A stretch of DNA of 64,000 nucleotides from Hymenobacter sp. YIM 151858-1 (GTDB lineage: Bacteria > Bacteroidota > Bacteroidia > Cytophagales > Hymenobacteraceae). The notes below the pieces were generated by a model. The model saw only the letters and a program-made list of their open reading frames with translations, ran no database searches and was not told where the DNA came from. Location: NCBI RefSeq assembly GCF_025979705.1, contig NZ_CP110136.1, positions 1,922,001-1,986,000 of the forward strand, written 5' to 3'. Every line of letters begins with the position of its first letter. Within the stretch, counting starts at the first letter, position 1. Positions 7,995-15,466 of the stretch are shown here, piece after piece. Position numbers and translations under genes: made by a program.

Positions 7995-8705
7995 ATGCTT
8001 AAAAAAACAATCTCCCTGCTGTCGCTGGCGCTGGCTATGTGCGCCGTGACCACCGTGGCCGAAGCACAGACCACCAAAACCAAGTCGGACGACGAAAAAA
8101 CCAAGACCACGGCTGCCGATGGCACCGTGACCAAGGTGAAAAACGACGACAATGGCAACGTGAAGCTGAAAGGCAAAACCGAAGCCGGCGACAAAATGAA
8201 GTCGAAGGTGAAGCCGATGAACGGCAGCTCCATGGATGCCTCGGGCACCTCCACGGGCACGTCGGGCTCCTCTACGGGCGGTTCGATGATTAACTCGTCG
8301 GGCTCGATGAGCGGCTCCAGCTCGGGCAGCATGAGCACCGGCACCGGCACCAGCACCGGCACTACCACCGACACCAACTCTTCGGGCACGATGGGCACCG
8401 GCACGGGCACCAGCACCGGTACGGGCACCATGTCGGGCTCGGGCACCGGCACGATGAGCACCGGCTCGGGTACCGGCACCGGCACCATGAGCGGCAGCGG
8501 CACGATGAGCGGCACCGATACCTCGACCGGCACCAGCGGCTCGATGTCGGGCACCAGCACCACTACTACCGATACCAACGTATCGAACAGCGGCGCCACC
8601 GGCTCCGACGACATGCGCGTAGGCCGCCGCATGAAGCCCAACAAGGAGACCAAAATGAAGGCCAAGAAGGACAAAATGAAAATGAAATCGGAGTCGGAAA
8701 TGTAA
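7995..8705 (+). CDS. Secreted Gly/Thr/Ser-rich low-complexity protein
   Basis: 236 residues: signal peptide (MLKKTISLLSLALAMCAVTTVAEA), a charged Lys/Thr/Asp part (to about 75), a long degenerate array of GTGTSTG, SGSM and GTMSG units (about 80-205), then a basic tail RVGRRMKPNKETKMKAKK followed by DKMKMKSESEM. The array is encoded mostly by GGC and ACC codons. No enzymatic domain is visible. Composition suggests an extended, disordered extracellular or cell-envelope polymer. The DKMKMK motif is shared with the fasciclin protein upstream, suggesting a common partner or anchoring role (inference). Confidence 0.75.
   Translation: MLKKTISLLSLALAMCAVTTVAEAQTTKTKSDDEKTKTTAADGTVTKVKNDDNGNVKLKGKTEAGDKMKSKVKPMNGSSMDASGTSTGTSGSSTGGSMINSSGSMSGSSSGSMSTGTGTSTGTTTDTNSSGTMGTGTGTSTGTGTMSGSGTGTMSTGSGTGTGTMSGSGTMSGTDTSTGTSGSMSGTSTTTTDTNVSNSGATGSDDMRVGRRMKPNKETKMKAKKDKMKMKSESEM
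8241..8575 (+). repeat. Degenerate (GGC ACC)n coding repeat
   Basis: A run of hexamer-like units GGCACC, AGCACC and TCGGGC codes for the Gly-Thr-Ser array. It is likely to vary in copy number by slippage. Confidence 0.7.
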
Positions 8706-8727
8706 TTCCGGCTGATTTCAGCTAACC

Positions 8728-8766
8728 AAAAGCGGCTCCGGATAAGGTATCCGGAGCCGCTTTTTT
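8728..8766 (+). terminator. Terminator of the low-complexity protein gene
   Basis: AGCGGCTCCGGATA / TATCCGGAGCCGCT, a 14-bp stem with a tiny loop, followed by six T. Confidence 0.9.
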
Positions 8767-8933
8767 GTGGCCGCTCGTGCCCAGACCTAGGGCGTGCCAG
8801 GCAGCGGCCAAACCAAGCGCCATGTCGGGCGCAGCCAAACCGGTGGCTGCAAGGTTCAGCCCGATGGGTTACCGGGCACGGCGGCTGCCTGGCTCGCCAT
8901 TGCGCTGGCATGCCGCGGCACCTAGGGCGGTTA

Positions 8934-9209
8934 TCAGGCCAGCAGCTGCTGGTACTTCGCGTGGTTTTTCTCTACGAATTTGGCCATGTAGGGGCAGCTG
9001 GTTCGCACGCGCAGCTTCTCGCCGGCGGCCCAATCAAGCGCCTTGGCGGCCAGCTGATCGGCCACGCCTTTGCCGCGCAGCTCCTCATCAACGTAGGTGT
9101 GATTGAAATCGACCACGCCGTTTTCGGGGCGGCTGTACGAAAGCTCGCCTTCGTAGCCGTGCGAGGTGGCGTAAAAGGTTTGGTCTTCGGGTTGGTGTTC
9201 GATGTGCAT
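8934..9209 (-). CDS. Small GNAT-like N-acetyltransferase (YidJ/Gcn5-related, Acetyltransf_CG type)
   Basis: 91 residues starting at ATG 9209 (MHIEHQPEDQTFYAT). The pattern GELSYSRPENGVVDFNHTYVDEELRGKGVADQLAAKALDWA and then RVRTSCPYMAKFVEKNHAKYQQLL is typical of the 90-residue minimal GNAT family, with acetyl-CoA binding at RGKGVA (residues about 47-52) and a cysteine in CPYM. Substrate unknown. Transcribed on its own against its neighbours. Confidence 0.85.
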   Translation of the reverse strand: MHIEHQPEDQTFYATSHGYEGELSYSRPENGVVDFNHTYVDEELRGKGVADQLAAKALDWAAGEKLRVRTSCPYMAKFVEKNHAKYQQLLA

Positions 9210-9339
9210 GGGTTGGCAGGCTAGCAGGTGTAAGGCGTGGCAAGGAGCGTTTGGGGGTGCCCATTGGCCACAACTGCCCTTGTTACGTATAAAGAAGCAG
9301 CCGTTGCCACCCGCTCGGCTTTGTTTTTTCCACATCCTT

Positions 9340-9525
9340 ATGCCTCAGGTTTCTACCACCCCCCACAACGAAACGCCCCAACCGCCCGGCAACCGCATCA
9401 GCCCGGCGCCGGTTGCCACGCCCGCCCCGGCCCAACCTGCCACCCAGCCCGCGGCCCCGGGGCCCCGCATGCGCTACTGGGAGCAGATTGACCCCGCCAG
9501 CCGCAGCCTGTACCCCGTCGACTAA
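9340..9525 (+). CDS. Small Pro/Ala-rich hypothetical protein
   Basis: 61 residues, ATG 9340 (MPQVSTTPHNETPQPPG). Mostly Pro, Ala and Thr, then RMRYWEQIDPASRSLYPVD. The end is less biased and looks conserved in style; the rest is disordered. No domain recognised. It stands 18 bases before the next small gene and probably shares its transcript. Confidence 0.5.
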   Translation: MPQVSTTPHNETPQPPGNRISPAPVATPAPAQPATQPAAPGPRMRYWEQIDPASRSLYPVD

Positions 9526-9543
9526 CCCCCTACCCGCCCTGCC

Positions 9544-9810
9544 ATGCATTCCCAGTACCCCACTCCCCCCGCCGACGACTCGGCCGACAAGCCGCGCAAA
9601 GTGGTTTCGGCCGAAGAAAACCAACGCGAAACCAGCACCAAGGCCCCGAGCCTGCTCGACCGCGAAACCTACGGGCAGATTCTGGATCAGCCTGCCCCCG
9701 ACGAGGATTCCTCTGACTTTGCCTCGGGCCTGAACCAACCGGCCTCGCAGCACCTCAGCAACGAGGAGCGCGTGCCGGGCGAAGAAAACCGCAACGCCCG
9801 CTCCGAGTAG
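9544..9810 (+). CDS. Small disordered protein with LDRETYGQIL motif (paralogue 1)
   Basis: 88 residues, ATG 9544. Highly polar (Asp, Glu, Pro, Ser, Asn). Central motif AEENQRETSTKAPSLLDRETYGQIL (residues about 22-46) matches AEENNNTEGSTTAMLNRETHGQIM in the next gene. Past this motif it is disordered (DEDSSDFASG). No known domain. The shared motif shows a duplication and argues that both are real genes. A terminator separates them. Confidence 0.6.
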   Translation: MHSQYPTPPADDSADKPRKVVSAEENQRETSTKAPSLLDRETYGQILDQPAPDEDSSDFASGLNQPASQHLSNEERVPGEENRNARSE

Positions 9811-9833
9811 CGTTGCGCCCCCGCCATACCCCC

Positions 9834-9863
9834 GCCCCGGCCCCCCACGGCCGGGGCTTTTTT
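9834..9863 (+). terminator. Terminator between the two small paralogues
   Basis: GCCCCGGCC / GGCCGGGGC stem with a short loop, followed by six T. Confidence 0.75.
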
Positions 9864-9923
9864 ATCGACCTAGGCGCCCCGCGCTACGTACACGCAGGCA
9901 GTACCGAACTTACATCCGCAACC

Positions 9924-10220
9924 ATGGCATCGAAATCACAGCACCCGCAATTCGACGAGCAAGACGACCACCAGGCCCGCCAGGAGCGCCAGGAACAGCA
10001 GCAGCGCGCCGCGCAGGACCGCCCCACTCCCGCCGAAGAAAACAACAATACCGAGGGCAGCACCACGGCCATGCTGAACCGCGAAACCCACGGCCAGATT
10101 ATGTCGCGCAGCACCCCCGACCGCATTTACTCCGATGGCAGCGACGATACCGAAACGCCGCGCCCGCCCACGCTCACCGACGATACCACCGGGTTCGACC
10201 CCACCAACCGCACCCGCTAA
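9924..10220 (+). CDS. Small disordered protein with LNRETHGQIM motif (paralogue 2)
   Basis: 98 residues starting at ATG 9924 (MASKSQHPQFDEQDDHQARQ). A Gln/Arg/Glu-rich first half, the motif AMLNRETHGQIMSRSTPDRIYSDG at about 55-75, then a Thr/Pro/Asp tail. The motif L-[DN]-R-E-T-[YH]-G-Q-I-[LM] is shared with 9544-9810. No signal peptide. Function unknown; the conserved ten residues may be a short binding element inside an otherwise disordered protein (inference). Confidence 0.6.
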   Translation: MASKSQHPQFDEQDDHQARQERQEQQQRAAQDRPTPAEENNNTEGSTTAMLNRETHGQIMSRSTPDRIYSDGSDDTETPRPPTLTDDTTGFDPTNRTR

Positions 10221-10226
10221 CCCTGC

Positions 10227-10264
10227 CACGGCCCGCTGCACCTAGTAGCGGGCCGTGCTGTTTT
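10227..10264 (+). terminator. Terminator after the second small paralogue
   Basis: CACGGCCCGCT / AGCGGGCCGTG stem, loop GCACCTAGT, followed by CTGTTTT. The loop holds a one-base variant of the CCTAGG palindrome. Confidence 0.7.
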
Positions 10265-10362
10265 GGCTTACTTACAAATAGTTACCTAGGGCTATACATC
10301 AACCAATCAAGCCTTTGCTGGTATTTAAATAGCTGGTTGCGAATATTTTTTTGCAACAGCGC

Positions 10363-10401
10363 TTGACATTCGCTCTGACTATGACGTATGTTTACGTCAT
10401 A
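10363..10401 (+). promoter_or_regulatory. arsR promoter overlapped by a palindromic operator
   Basis: TTG (10363-10365), 21 bases, then TATGTTTA (10387-10394), one base off TANNTTTG. The inverted repeat TATGACGTA-TGTT-TACGTCATA (10380-10401, 9-bp arms) covers the -7 box. This is the layout expected for autorepression by an ArsR-family protein that leaves DNA when it binds metalloid. TTGACA at 10363 also fits a classical -35 box. Confidence 0.8.
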
Positions 10402-10413
10402 CTTCAAGCATCC

Positions 10414-10764
10414 ATGACTTACGCCAAGCTTTCCGGGTTCACCGAAGCCCAGCGGCAGCTAGCCCGGGTAGCCAAGGCTTTGAGCCACCCGGCCCGCATT
10501 GCCATCATCGAGCTGCTGGCCGCCAAAAAATCCTGCATTTCGGGCGACATCGCGGCCGAGCTGCCTTTGTCGCGCACCACGGTTTCGCAGCACCTGCAGG
10601 AGCTGAAAGCTGCCGGGCTGATCAGGGGCGACATCGACGGCCTCACGGTGTGCTACTGCCTCGACACCGACACGCTCAGCCGCGTGCAGCAACACTTTGG
10701 CGCCTTTCTGCAACAAGCCGCCTGCTGCAACACCACCGACGCTTCGGCTGGCTGCGCCTGCTAG
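10414..10764 (+). CDS. arsR: ArsR-family metalloid-responsive repressor
   Basis: 116-residue winged-helix regulator. The start at ATG 10414 lies just after the operator. The recognition helix region is LPLSRTTVSQHLQELKAAGLI (about 50-70), preceded by LARVAKALSHPARIAIIELLA. Cysteines are C41, C80, C82, a C104-C105 pair and C114/C116 in a CAC tail; C-terminal vicinal cysteines are a known As(III) site type in some ArsR lineages, which is the inferred sensor here. It heads the arsR-arsI-arsN1 gene set, 52 bases before arsI. Confidence 0.9.
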   Translation: MTYAKLSGFTEAQRQLARVAKALSHPARIAIIELLAAKKSCISGDIAAELPLSRTTVSQHLQELKAAGLIRGDIDGLTVCYCLDTDTLSRVQQHFGAFLQQAACCNTTDASAGCAC

Positions 10765-10816
10765 GTGCTGCCGCCTCTCTGCCCATTCCTCAACCTTTTT
10801 TCCGCCCTTCTGATCT

Positions 10817-11365
10817 ATGAAAACCGCTTCCTTCCCCCGCATGCACGTTTCGCTGTACGTGTCCGATATCCAGGCCACCATCAGCTTTTACGACACGTTT
10901 TTCGGCCAGCCCGCCGATAAGATTAAACCCGGCTACGCCAAGTACGTGCTCGAGCAGCCCTCGCTGATTATCTCGTTTGTGCAGAACCCAACGCGCGTGC
11001 AAAGTCACTTCGGCCACCTGGGCTTTCAGGTAGAAACGCCTGAGCAGCTGCAGCAGCGCCTGGCCGTGGCAAACGCGGCGGGGCTGGTACAGCGCCAGGA
11101 AATCGGCACCAACTGCTGCTACGCCAAGCAAGATAAGTTTTGGGTAAACGACCCCGACGGCGTAGAATGGGAGGTGTACTACTTTCATGAGGACGCCGAG
11201 TTCAACGACCCGCACTACGACGACCACGACACGGCCGGAGCAGCCAGCCAGTGCTGCATTGCCCCCAGCGCGGCCGAGGTGCTGACCACCGCCCCAATGG
11301 CCTTTACGCTGCTCGACACCGCGGCCCCGGCAGCCGCGTGCTGCGGCACCAGCGGCAGCTGCTGA
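10817..11365 (+). CDS. arsI: ArsI/CadI-family vicinal-oxygen-chelate protein (C-As lyase like)
   Basis: 182 residues. The N-terminal 125 residues match ArsI, a non-heme iron dioxygenase that cleaves the C-As bond of trivalent organoarsenicals. Candidate metal ligands are H10 (RMHVSLYV), H67 (HFGHLGF) and E119 (GVEWEVYYF); the substrate-binding cysteine pair is C100-C101 in TNCCYAKQDKFWVNDPDG. The tail beyond 145 is unusual: it adds C146-C147, C175-C176 and C182, a possible extra metalloid-binding tail. Position between arsR and an ArsN1-like gene supports arsenic rather than cadmium. Confidence 0.87.
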   Translation: MKTASFPRMHVSLYVSDIQATISFYDTFFGQPADKIKPGYAKYVLEQPSLIISFVQNPTRVQSHFGHLGFQVETPEQLQQRLAVANAAGLVQRQEIGTNCCYAKQDKFWVNDPDGVEWEVYYFHEDAEFNDPHYDDHDTAGAASQCCIAPSAAEVLTTAPMAFTLLDTAAPAAACCGTSGSC

Positions 11366-11409
11366 GGCGGCCGCTGGCAACTTTTGCTGTACTCCGAACC
11401 CCTGCTCCG

Positions 11410-11943
11410 ATGCTGCTGCAACCGTTAACCGAACATCACTGGCCCGCCGTGCAAGCTATTTACGCGGCGGGCATTGCCACCGGCAACGCCACCTTCGAAA
11501 CCCGGGTACCTGAGTGGGCTGCCTGGCATGCCGGCCACCTAGGGCACAGCCGCCTGGTGGCCCTGGGGCCCGGCGGCCAAGTGCTGGGGTGGGCAGCTCT
11601 CAGCCCCGTTTCGGGCCGCTGCGTGTACGGGGGCGTAGCCGAAGTAAGCATCTACATTGCGCCGGATGCCCGGGGCCAGGGCGTGGGGCTGCACCTGCTG
11701 CAAGCGTTGGTGCAGGCGGCGGAGGCCAACGGAATCTGGACGCTGCAGGCCGGCATTTTGCAGGAAAACGCCGCCAGCCTGGCCCTGCACGCCAAGGCGG
11801 GCTTCCGCACCATCGGCTTTCGGGAGCGGATCGGGCAGCTGCATGGGGTGTGGCGCAACGTGGTGCTGCTCGAGCGGCGCAGCTCAACCGTGGGCACCGA
11901 AAGTTCGGCCGCCGAACCGCCGGCGGCTGTCGTTAGCGCATAA
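11410..11943 (+). CDS. arsN1: GNAT acetyltransferase, ArsN1-like (arsinothricin/phosphinothricin type)
   Basis: 177 residues, ATG 11410. Phosphinothricin-type GNAT: IYAAGIATGNATFET near 17-31, acetyl-CoA loop VSIYIAPDARGQGVGLHLLQAL near 78-100, and the typical IWTLQAGILQENAASLALHAKAGFRTIGFRERIGQLHGVWRNVVLLERRS. ArsN1 enzymes acetylate the organoarsenical antibiotic arsinothricin; placement 44 bases after arsI under an ArsR operator favours that over phosphinothricin. A short Ala/Glu tail follows residue 160. One CCTAGG lies inside the gene (11538). Confidence 0.82.
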   Translation: MLLQPLTEHHWPAVQAIYAAGIATGNATFETRVPEWAAWHAGHLGHSRLVALGPGGQVLGWAALSPVSGRCVYGGVAEVSIYIAPDARGQGVGLHLLQALVQAAEANGIWTLQAGILQENAASLALHAKAGFRTIGFRERIGQLHGVWRNVVLLERRSSTVGTESSAAEPPAAVVSA

Positions 11944-12098
11944 TCACTCGCCCGAGGGCTTAGGTGCGTTCATCAATACCCAACACCCGGGGCTGCCTAA
12001 GGCGTTTTTTTTAACCCAGGTAATCACCCATTAACACGCGGGTTGTAAACTGCAGCGCCAACGCGCCGTTATCAGGTGCCCGGCTAAAGCCCTCTGCC

Positions 12099-12908
12099 AT
12101 GCTCACCCTGCTTGTTCTCACTGATTTTTCGCCCGTAGCCGACCATGCCTTGCAGTACGCCGCCGCGCTGGCCGCGCCGGCGGGCGCGCACCTGGTGCTG
12201 CTGCACGTGCGCCCCTCGTTGCTAAGCCCGCGCGCCTTTACCGCCGCTGCCGATTATTCCGAAAGCCAGGCCAACGACCTGTTGCAGCAGCGCCTGCGCA
12301 CCCTGCCGGCGGCCGTGCGGGCTACTTGCGCCCTCGAGCGCGGCGATGTAGGCACCGAGCTGGCCACCGCAGCCCGCCGCCACAAGGCCTCGGTAATAGT
12401 GGTGGGCCGCCCCGACCTCAGCAACACCCCCGAAGAGCTGGCTCACACCACCTCGCTGGAGGTGCTGCGCCACGTGGCCTGCCCCCTGCTGATTGTGCCG
12501 CACAACGCCTCGGGCACCGTGCCGCCGCGCCAGGTGCTGCTGGCCATCGACGATCAGCCGCTGCCCACTACCCACGCCACCCAAACGCTGCAGCCCCTGC
12601 TGGGCAGCGCCGCGCTTACCGTGCTGCACGTGAGCGACGAAGAAGTAACCAACGACCCCACCCGCGCCTTTGCCAACGCCCAGCACGCCGGCCTCACGGC
12701 GGGCTTTGCCAGCGCGCAGCCCAACGGCTTCAGCGGGGCCAGCCCCGCCGCGGGCATTGCCGATGCGGCCGCCATGCTGCAACCCGATTTGCTGCTGCTG
12801 GTAGCGCGCCGTCGTAGCTTTTTGGGGCAGTTGTTTCATGAAAGCGTAACGGCGGCCGTAGTGCGCGAGGCCCGCCTGCCCGTACTGGTGCTGCCCGAGG
12901 TGGCCTAG
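12099..12908 (+). CDS. Tandem universal stress protein (UspA family)
   Basis: 269 residues with two Usp domains (about 1-135 and 145-269). The first begins LTLLVLTDFSPVADHALQYAAALA and shows ASVIVVGRPDLSN...TSLEVLRHVACPLLIVP; the second ends LLLLVARRRSFLGQLFHESVTAAVVREARLPVLVLPE. The glycine-rich ATP loop is not well kept in the second domain. Usp proteins support survival under stress; partners are unknown. The stop codon TAG lies in a CCTAGG palindrome (12904). Confidence 0.88.
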   Translation: MLTLLVLTDFSPVADHALQYAAALAAPAGAHLVLLHVRPSLLSPRAFTAAADYSESQANDLLQQRLRTLPAAVRATCALERGDVGTELATAARRHKASVIVVGRPDLSNTPEELAHTTSLEVLRHVACPLLIVPHNASGTVPPRQVLLAIDDQPLPTTHATQTLQPLLGSAALTVLHVSDEEVTNDPTRAFANAQHAGLTAGFASAQPNGFSGASPAAGIADAAAMLQPDLLLLVARRRSFLGQLFHESVTAAVVREARLPVLVLPEVA

Positions 12909-12971
12909 GCTAATTCAGCGCTGTTAGCTCAACCTTAACACCGGAGTGCCTTTGCGGGTACTCCGGCTTGT

Positions 12972-13769
12972 ATGTCTGCACCCCGATTATTGCTTTTGCT
13001 GGCCGGCCTGCTGCCCGTGGTGGCCCAGGCCCAAACGCCCCGGGCGCCCACGGCCCCGCCCGATACCATCCGGAAGTACGAAAACCCCGGCGGCATCCCG
13101 GCCGCCGACAAAAAGCCCTGGTGCAAGGGCAAGCTGGTGCGCGCTACCGTGGTGCCGGCCGCGCTTATCGGCTACGGTGTCAGCACCATCAACGGGCGCG
13201 GGCTGTACAGCAGCTACGATGCGCAGCGCGACATTCAGCGGCAGTTTCCGAACTTCCGCACCCGCGCCGACGATATTCTGATTTTCGTGCCGTACCTCGA
13301 GCTGGCCGCCGTGGAGCTGGCCGGCGTCGAAACCCGCAACGACCGGCTGAACATTCTGCTGGTGATGCTGAAATCGGAAGCCATTTTCGCCGCTACCACC
13401 TTCACGCTCAAGCACACCACCAACGTGCTGCGCCCAGATGGCAGCACGCGCAACTCCTTCCCCTCGGGCCACACGGCGCAGGCTTTTCTGGCGGCCAGCA
13501 TTGTGCACACCGAGTTTCGCGACCAAAGCCAGTGGTACGGCGTGGGCGCCTACACCATTGCCACCAGCGTAGCGGCGCTGCGCATGCTCAACAACCGCCA
13601 CTGGCAATCCGATGTGGTGGCCGGGGCCGGCGTGGGCATTTTGTCGGCGCACCTGGGGTACCTCACGCACCGCAACCGCTGGGGGCGCAAGCCCCTGCCT
13701 GGCCGCTACAGCGTAGCGCCGCTGGCCTACCCCGGCGCGGCCGGCCTTACCGTGGTGTGGCGGCCTTAG
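12972..13769 (+). CDS. PAP2-family phosphatase (exported or periplasmic)
   Basis: 265 residues with a signal peptide (MSAPRLLLLLAGLLPVVAQA). The three PAP2 phosphatase motifs are present: K147 to R154-P in KHTTNVLRP, SFPSGHT with catalytic H167, and R209-H210 with D214 in NNRHWQSDVVAG. Such enzymes act on lipid phosphates (phosphatidate, undecaprenyl diphosphate) at the membrane; the natural substrate is not clear. Hydrophobic stretches around 60-70, 100-115 and 190-230 suggest membrane association. Stands alone, followed by the hairpin at 13794. Confidence 0.87.
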   Translation: MSAPRLLLLLAGLLPVVAQAQTPRAPTAPPDTIRKYENPGGIPAADKKPWCKGKLVRATVVPAALIGYGVSTINGRGLYSSYDAQRDIQRQFPNFRTRADDILIFVPYLELAAVELAGVETRNDRLNILLVMLKSEAIFAATTFTLKHTTNVLRPDGSTRNSFPSGHTAQAFLAASIVHTEFRDQSQWYGVGAYTIATSVAALRMLNNRHWQSDVVAGAGVGILSAHLGYLTHRNRWGRKPLPGRYSVAPLAYPGAAGLTVVWRP

Positions 13770-13793
13770 GTCGGCAGCTCTGGTTTTGATCAG

Positions 13794-13849
13794 CAACGGC
13801 ACCGCCCGCTCCTCGGCTCACGGCAGCCCGGGGGCGGGCGGTGCCGTTG
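13794..13849. other. Long perfect hairpin without a T tract
   Basis: Sixteen-base arms CAACGGCACCGCCCGC and GCGGGCGGTGCCGTTG are perfectly complementary around a 24-base loop. There is no T run on either side, so it is not a textbook terminator, although it lies 25 bases past the PAP2 stop. Confidence 0.7.
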
Positions 13850-13972
13850 GTAGTGGGTGCTGCCTAGGTGGCGCGCGGGCTGCGGCACCTAGGCAGCCAG
13901 CCGGTGCGGCGCCCCGCAACCCCGGCTTGGGCCAGGCCGTTAGCCCTGCTATTGGCCAATTGCGCACTGCTT

Positions 13973-15127
13973 ATGAATGCTGCCGATTCGCGCCGCCAGT
14001 TTTTGCGCCAGGCCGGGCTGGGTGCTGCGTTGGCAGCGCTGGCCGGCCCGGGCGCTGCCGCTGCCTCGCTCGCTCAACCTCTTACCGCCGCTATGCAAAA
14101 CAACGATCAGAAGAAACTCGGCTGGGCCATTGTGGGCCTGGGCAAATTCGCCACCGAGCAAATCATGCCCAACTTTAAGGATTGCCAACACTCCCGGCTG
14201 GTTGCCCTGGTGAGCGGCTCGCCCGACAAAGCCCGGAAGCTGGCGCAGGAATACGGGCTTCAGGAGAAGAACATCTATAGCTACCAGAACTTCGACAGCC
14301 TGAAGGACAACCCCGAGGTGGACGTGGTGTACATCATTCTGCCCAACAGCCTGCACGCCGAGTACACCATCCGGGCGGCGCAGGCGGGCAAGCACGTGCT
14401 CTGCGAAAAGCCCATGGCCACTTCGGTGGAGGACTGCCAGAAGATGATCGACGCCTGCCAAAAAGCGGGCAAGCAGCTGATGATTGCCTACCGCTGCCAG
14501 TACGAGCCGTTTAACCTGAATGCCATTGAGCGCATCCGGAAGGGCGAGCTGGGCAAGCTGCGCTTTATCACCTCCGACCACGGCCGCCTCGTGAAGCCCG
14601 CCGAAGACCAGGCCGACACCTGGCGCGTGCAGAAAAAGCTGGCCGGCGGCGGCTCGCTGATGGACATCGGCATTTACTCGCTCAACGCCGCGCGCTACTT
14701 TGCCGGCGAGGAGCCCGTGGAAGTAACCGCCCAGGTTGCCTCCGACCCCAACGACCCCAGATTTAAGGAAGTGGAAGACAACGTGGCCTTTACGCTGCGC
14801 TTTCCGAGCGGGGTGCTGGCCGCCTGCACGTCGTCGTACAGCTACGAATCGGTGAAGCGCGGCCGCGTGTTCGGCGACAAAGGCTGGCTCGACCTTGATC
14901 CGCTGTCGGACTACGACAAGCACACGATGAAAATCGGGAAGCCCGAGGGCAAAGAGGAACCGCAGCTAAAGGAAGGCAACCAGTTTGCCGCCGAAATAGA
15001 CCACCTCTCGGAGTGCATCCGGCAAAACAAAACGCCCCGCACCCCCGGCGAGGAGGGCCTGCGCGACGTGCGCTACATCATGGCCATTTACGAGTCGGCC
15101 CGCAAGGGCAAAGCCATTAAGGTGTAG
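13973..15127 (+). CDS. Tat-exported Gfo/Idh/MocA-family oxidoreductase
   Basis: 384 residues. ATG 13973 gives a twin-arginine signal (NAADSRRQFLRQAGLGAALAALAG). A Rossmann domain follows with AIVGLGKFATEQIMP, the EKP motif (LCEKPMATSVEDCQKM near 140) and the C-terminal GFO/IDH/MocA domain (GGGSLMDIGIYSLNAARYFAG). This is the layout of periplasmic glucose-fructose oxidoreductase-like enzymes that keep a bound NADP; the sugar substrate is unknown. An upstream extension of the frame lacks export logic and is rejected. Monocistronic by context. Confidence 0.9.
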   Translation: MNAADSRRQFLRQAGLGAALAALAGPGAAAASLAQPLTAAMQNNDQKKLGWAIVGLGKFATEQIMPNFKDCQHSRLVALVSGSPDKARKLAQEYGLQEKNIYSYQNFDSLKDNPEVDVVYIILPNSLHAEYTIRAAQAGKHVLCEKPMATSVEDCQKMIDACQKAGKQLMIAYRCQYEPFNLNAIERIRKGELGKLRFITSDHGRLVKPAEDQADTWRVQKKLAGGGSLMDIGIYSLNAARYFAGEEPVEVTAQVASDPNDPRFKEVEDNVAFTLRFPSGVLAACTSSYSYESVKRGRVFGDKGWLDLDPLSDYDKHTMKIGKPEGKEEPQLKEGNQFAAEIDHLSECIRQNKTPRTPGEEGLRDVRYIMAIYESARKGKAIKV

Positions 15128-15136
15128 CGGCGGCGC

Positions 15137-15466
15137 CTAGGTGCCGGCGTTGGGCGAGGGGCGCGGCAACCGCGGCAAATGCGCCCACGGGTACAGCGCC
15201 CCGTTGAGGGCCGTGCGTACCAGCCGCCACTGCGGCACGGGCTTGGTAGCTTCGGCCACGGCCATTTCTACCAACTCGCGGCTCGCGCGCACTTGCCGCT
15301 GCCAGGGCCCGGCAATGTCAACGGCAGCCAACCGCTCGAGCTCGGGCAGGGCCTCCTGGCTTAGGCGCAGCATCTCGCCGTGGTGCTCCGGCGTATATTC
15401 ATGCAGGCCCAGCAGCTGCTCGTGTAGCTGTTGCAAATGCCGCAAAGAAGGGTGAAGTCGCTCCAT
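15137..15466 (-). CDS. Hypothetical helical protein
   Basis: 109 residues starting at ATG 15466 (MERLHPSLRHLQQLHEQLLGLHEYTPEHHGEM). Predicted mostly helical with many Leu, Gln and His; ends in WAHLPRLPRPSPNAGT. No domain recognised. Its TAG stop lies in the CCTAGG palindrome at 15136. It converges on the oxidoreductase gene with a 9-base gap. Confidence 0.55.
   Translation of the reverse strand: MERLHPSLRHLQQLHEQLLGLHEYTPEHHGEMLRLSQEALPELERLAAVDIAGPWQRQVRASRELVEMAVAEATKPVPQWRLVRTALNGALYPWAHLPRLPRPSPNAGT

Noticed and set aside
7190-8911. 573-codon minus-strand frame with PVPVLVPVP repeats
   Set aside because: Mirror of the Gly/Thr repeat protein and fasciclin gene; both of those have signal peptides and terminators on the plus strand.
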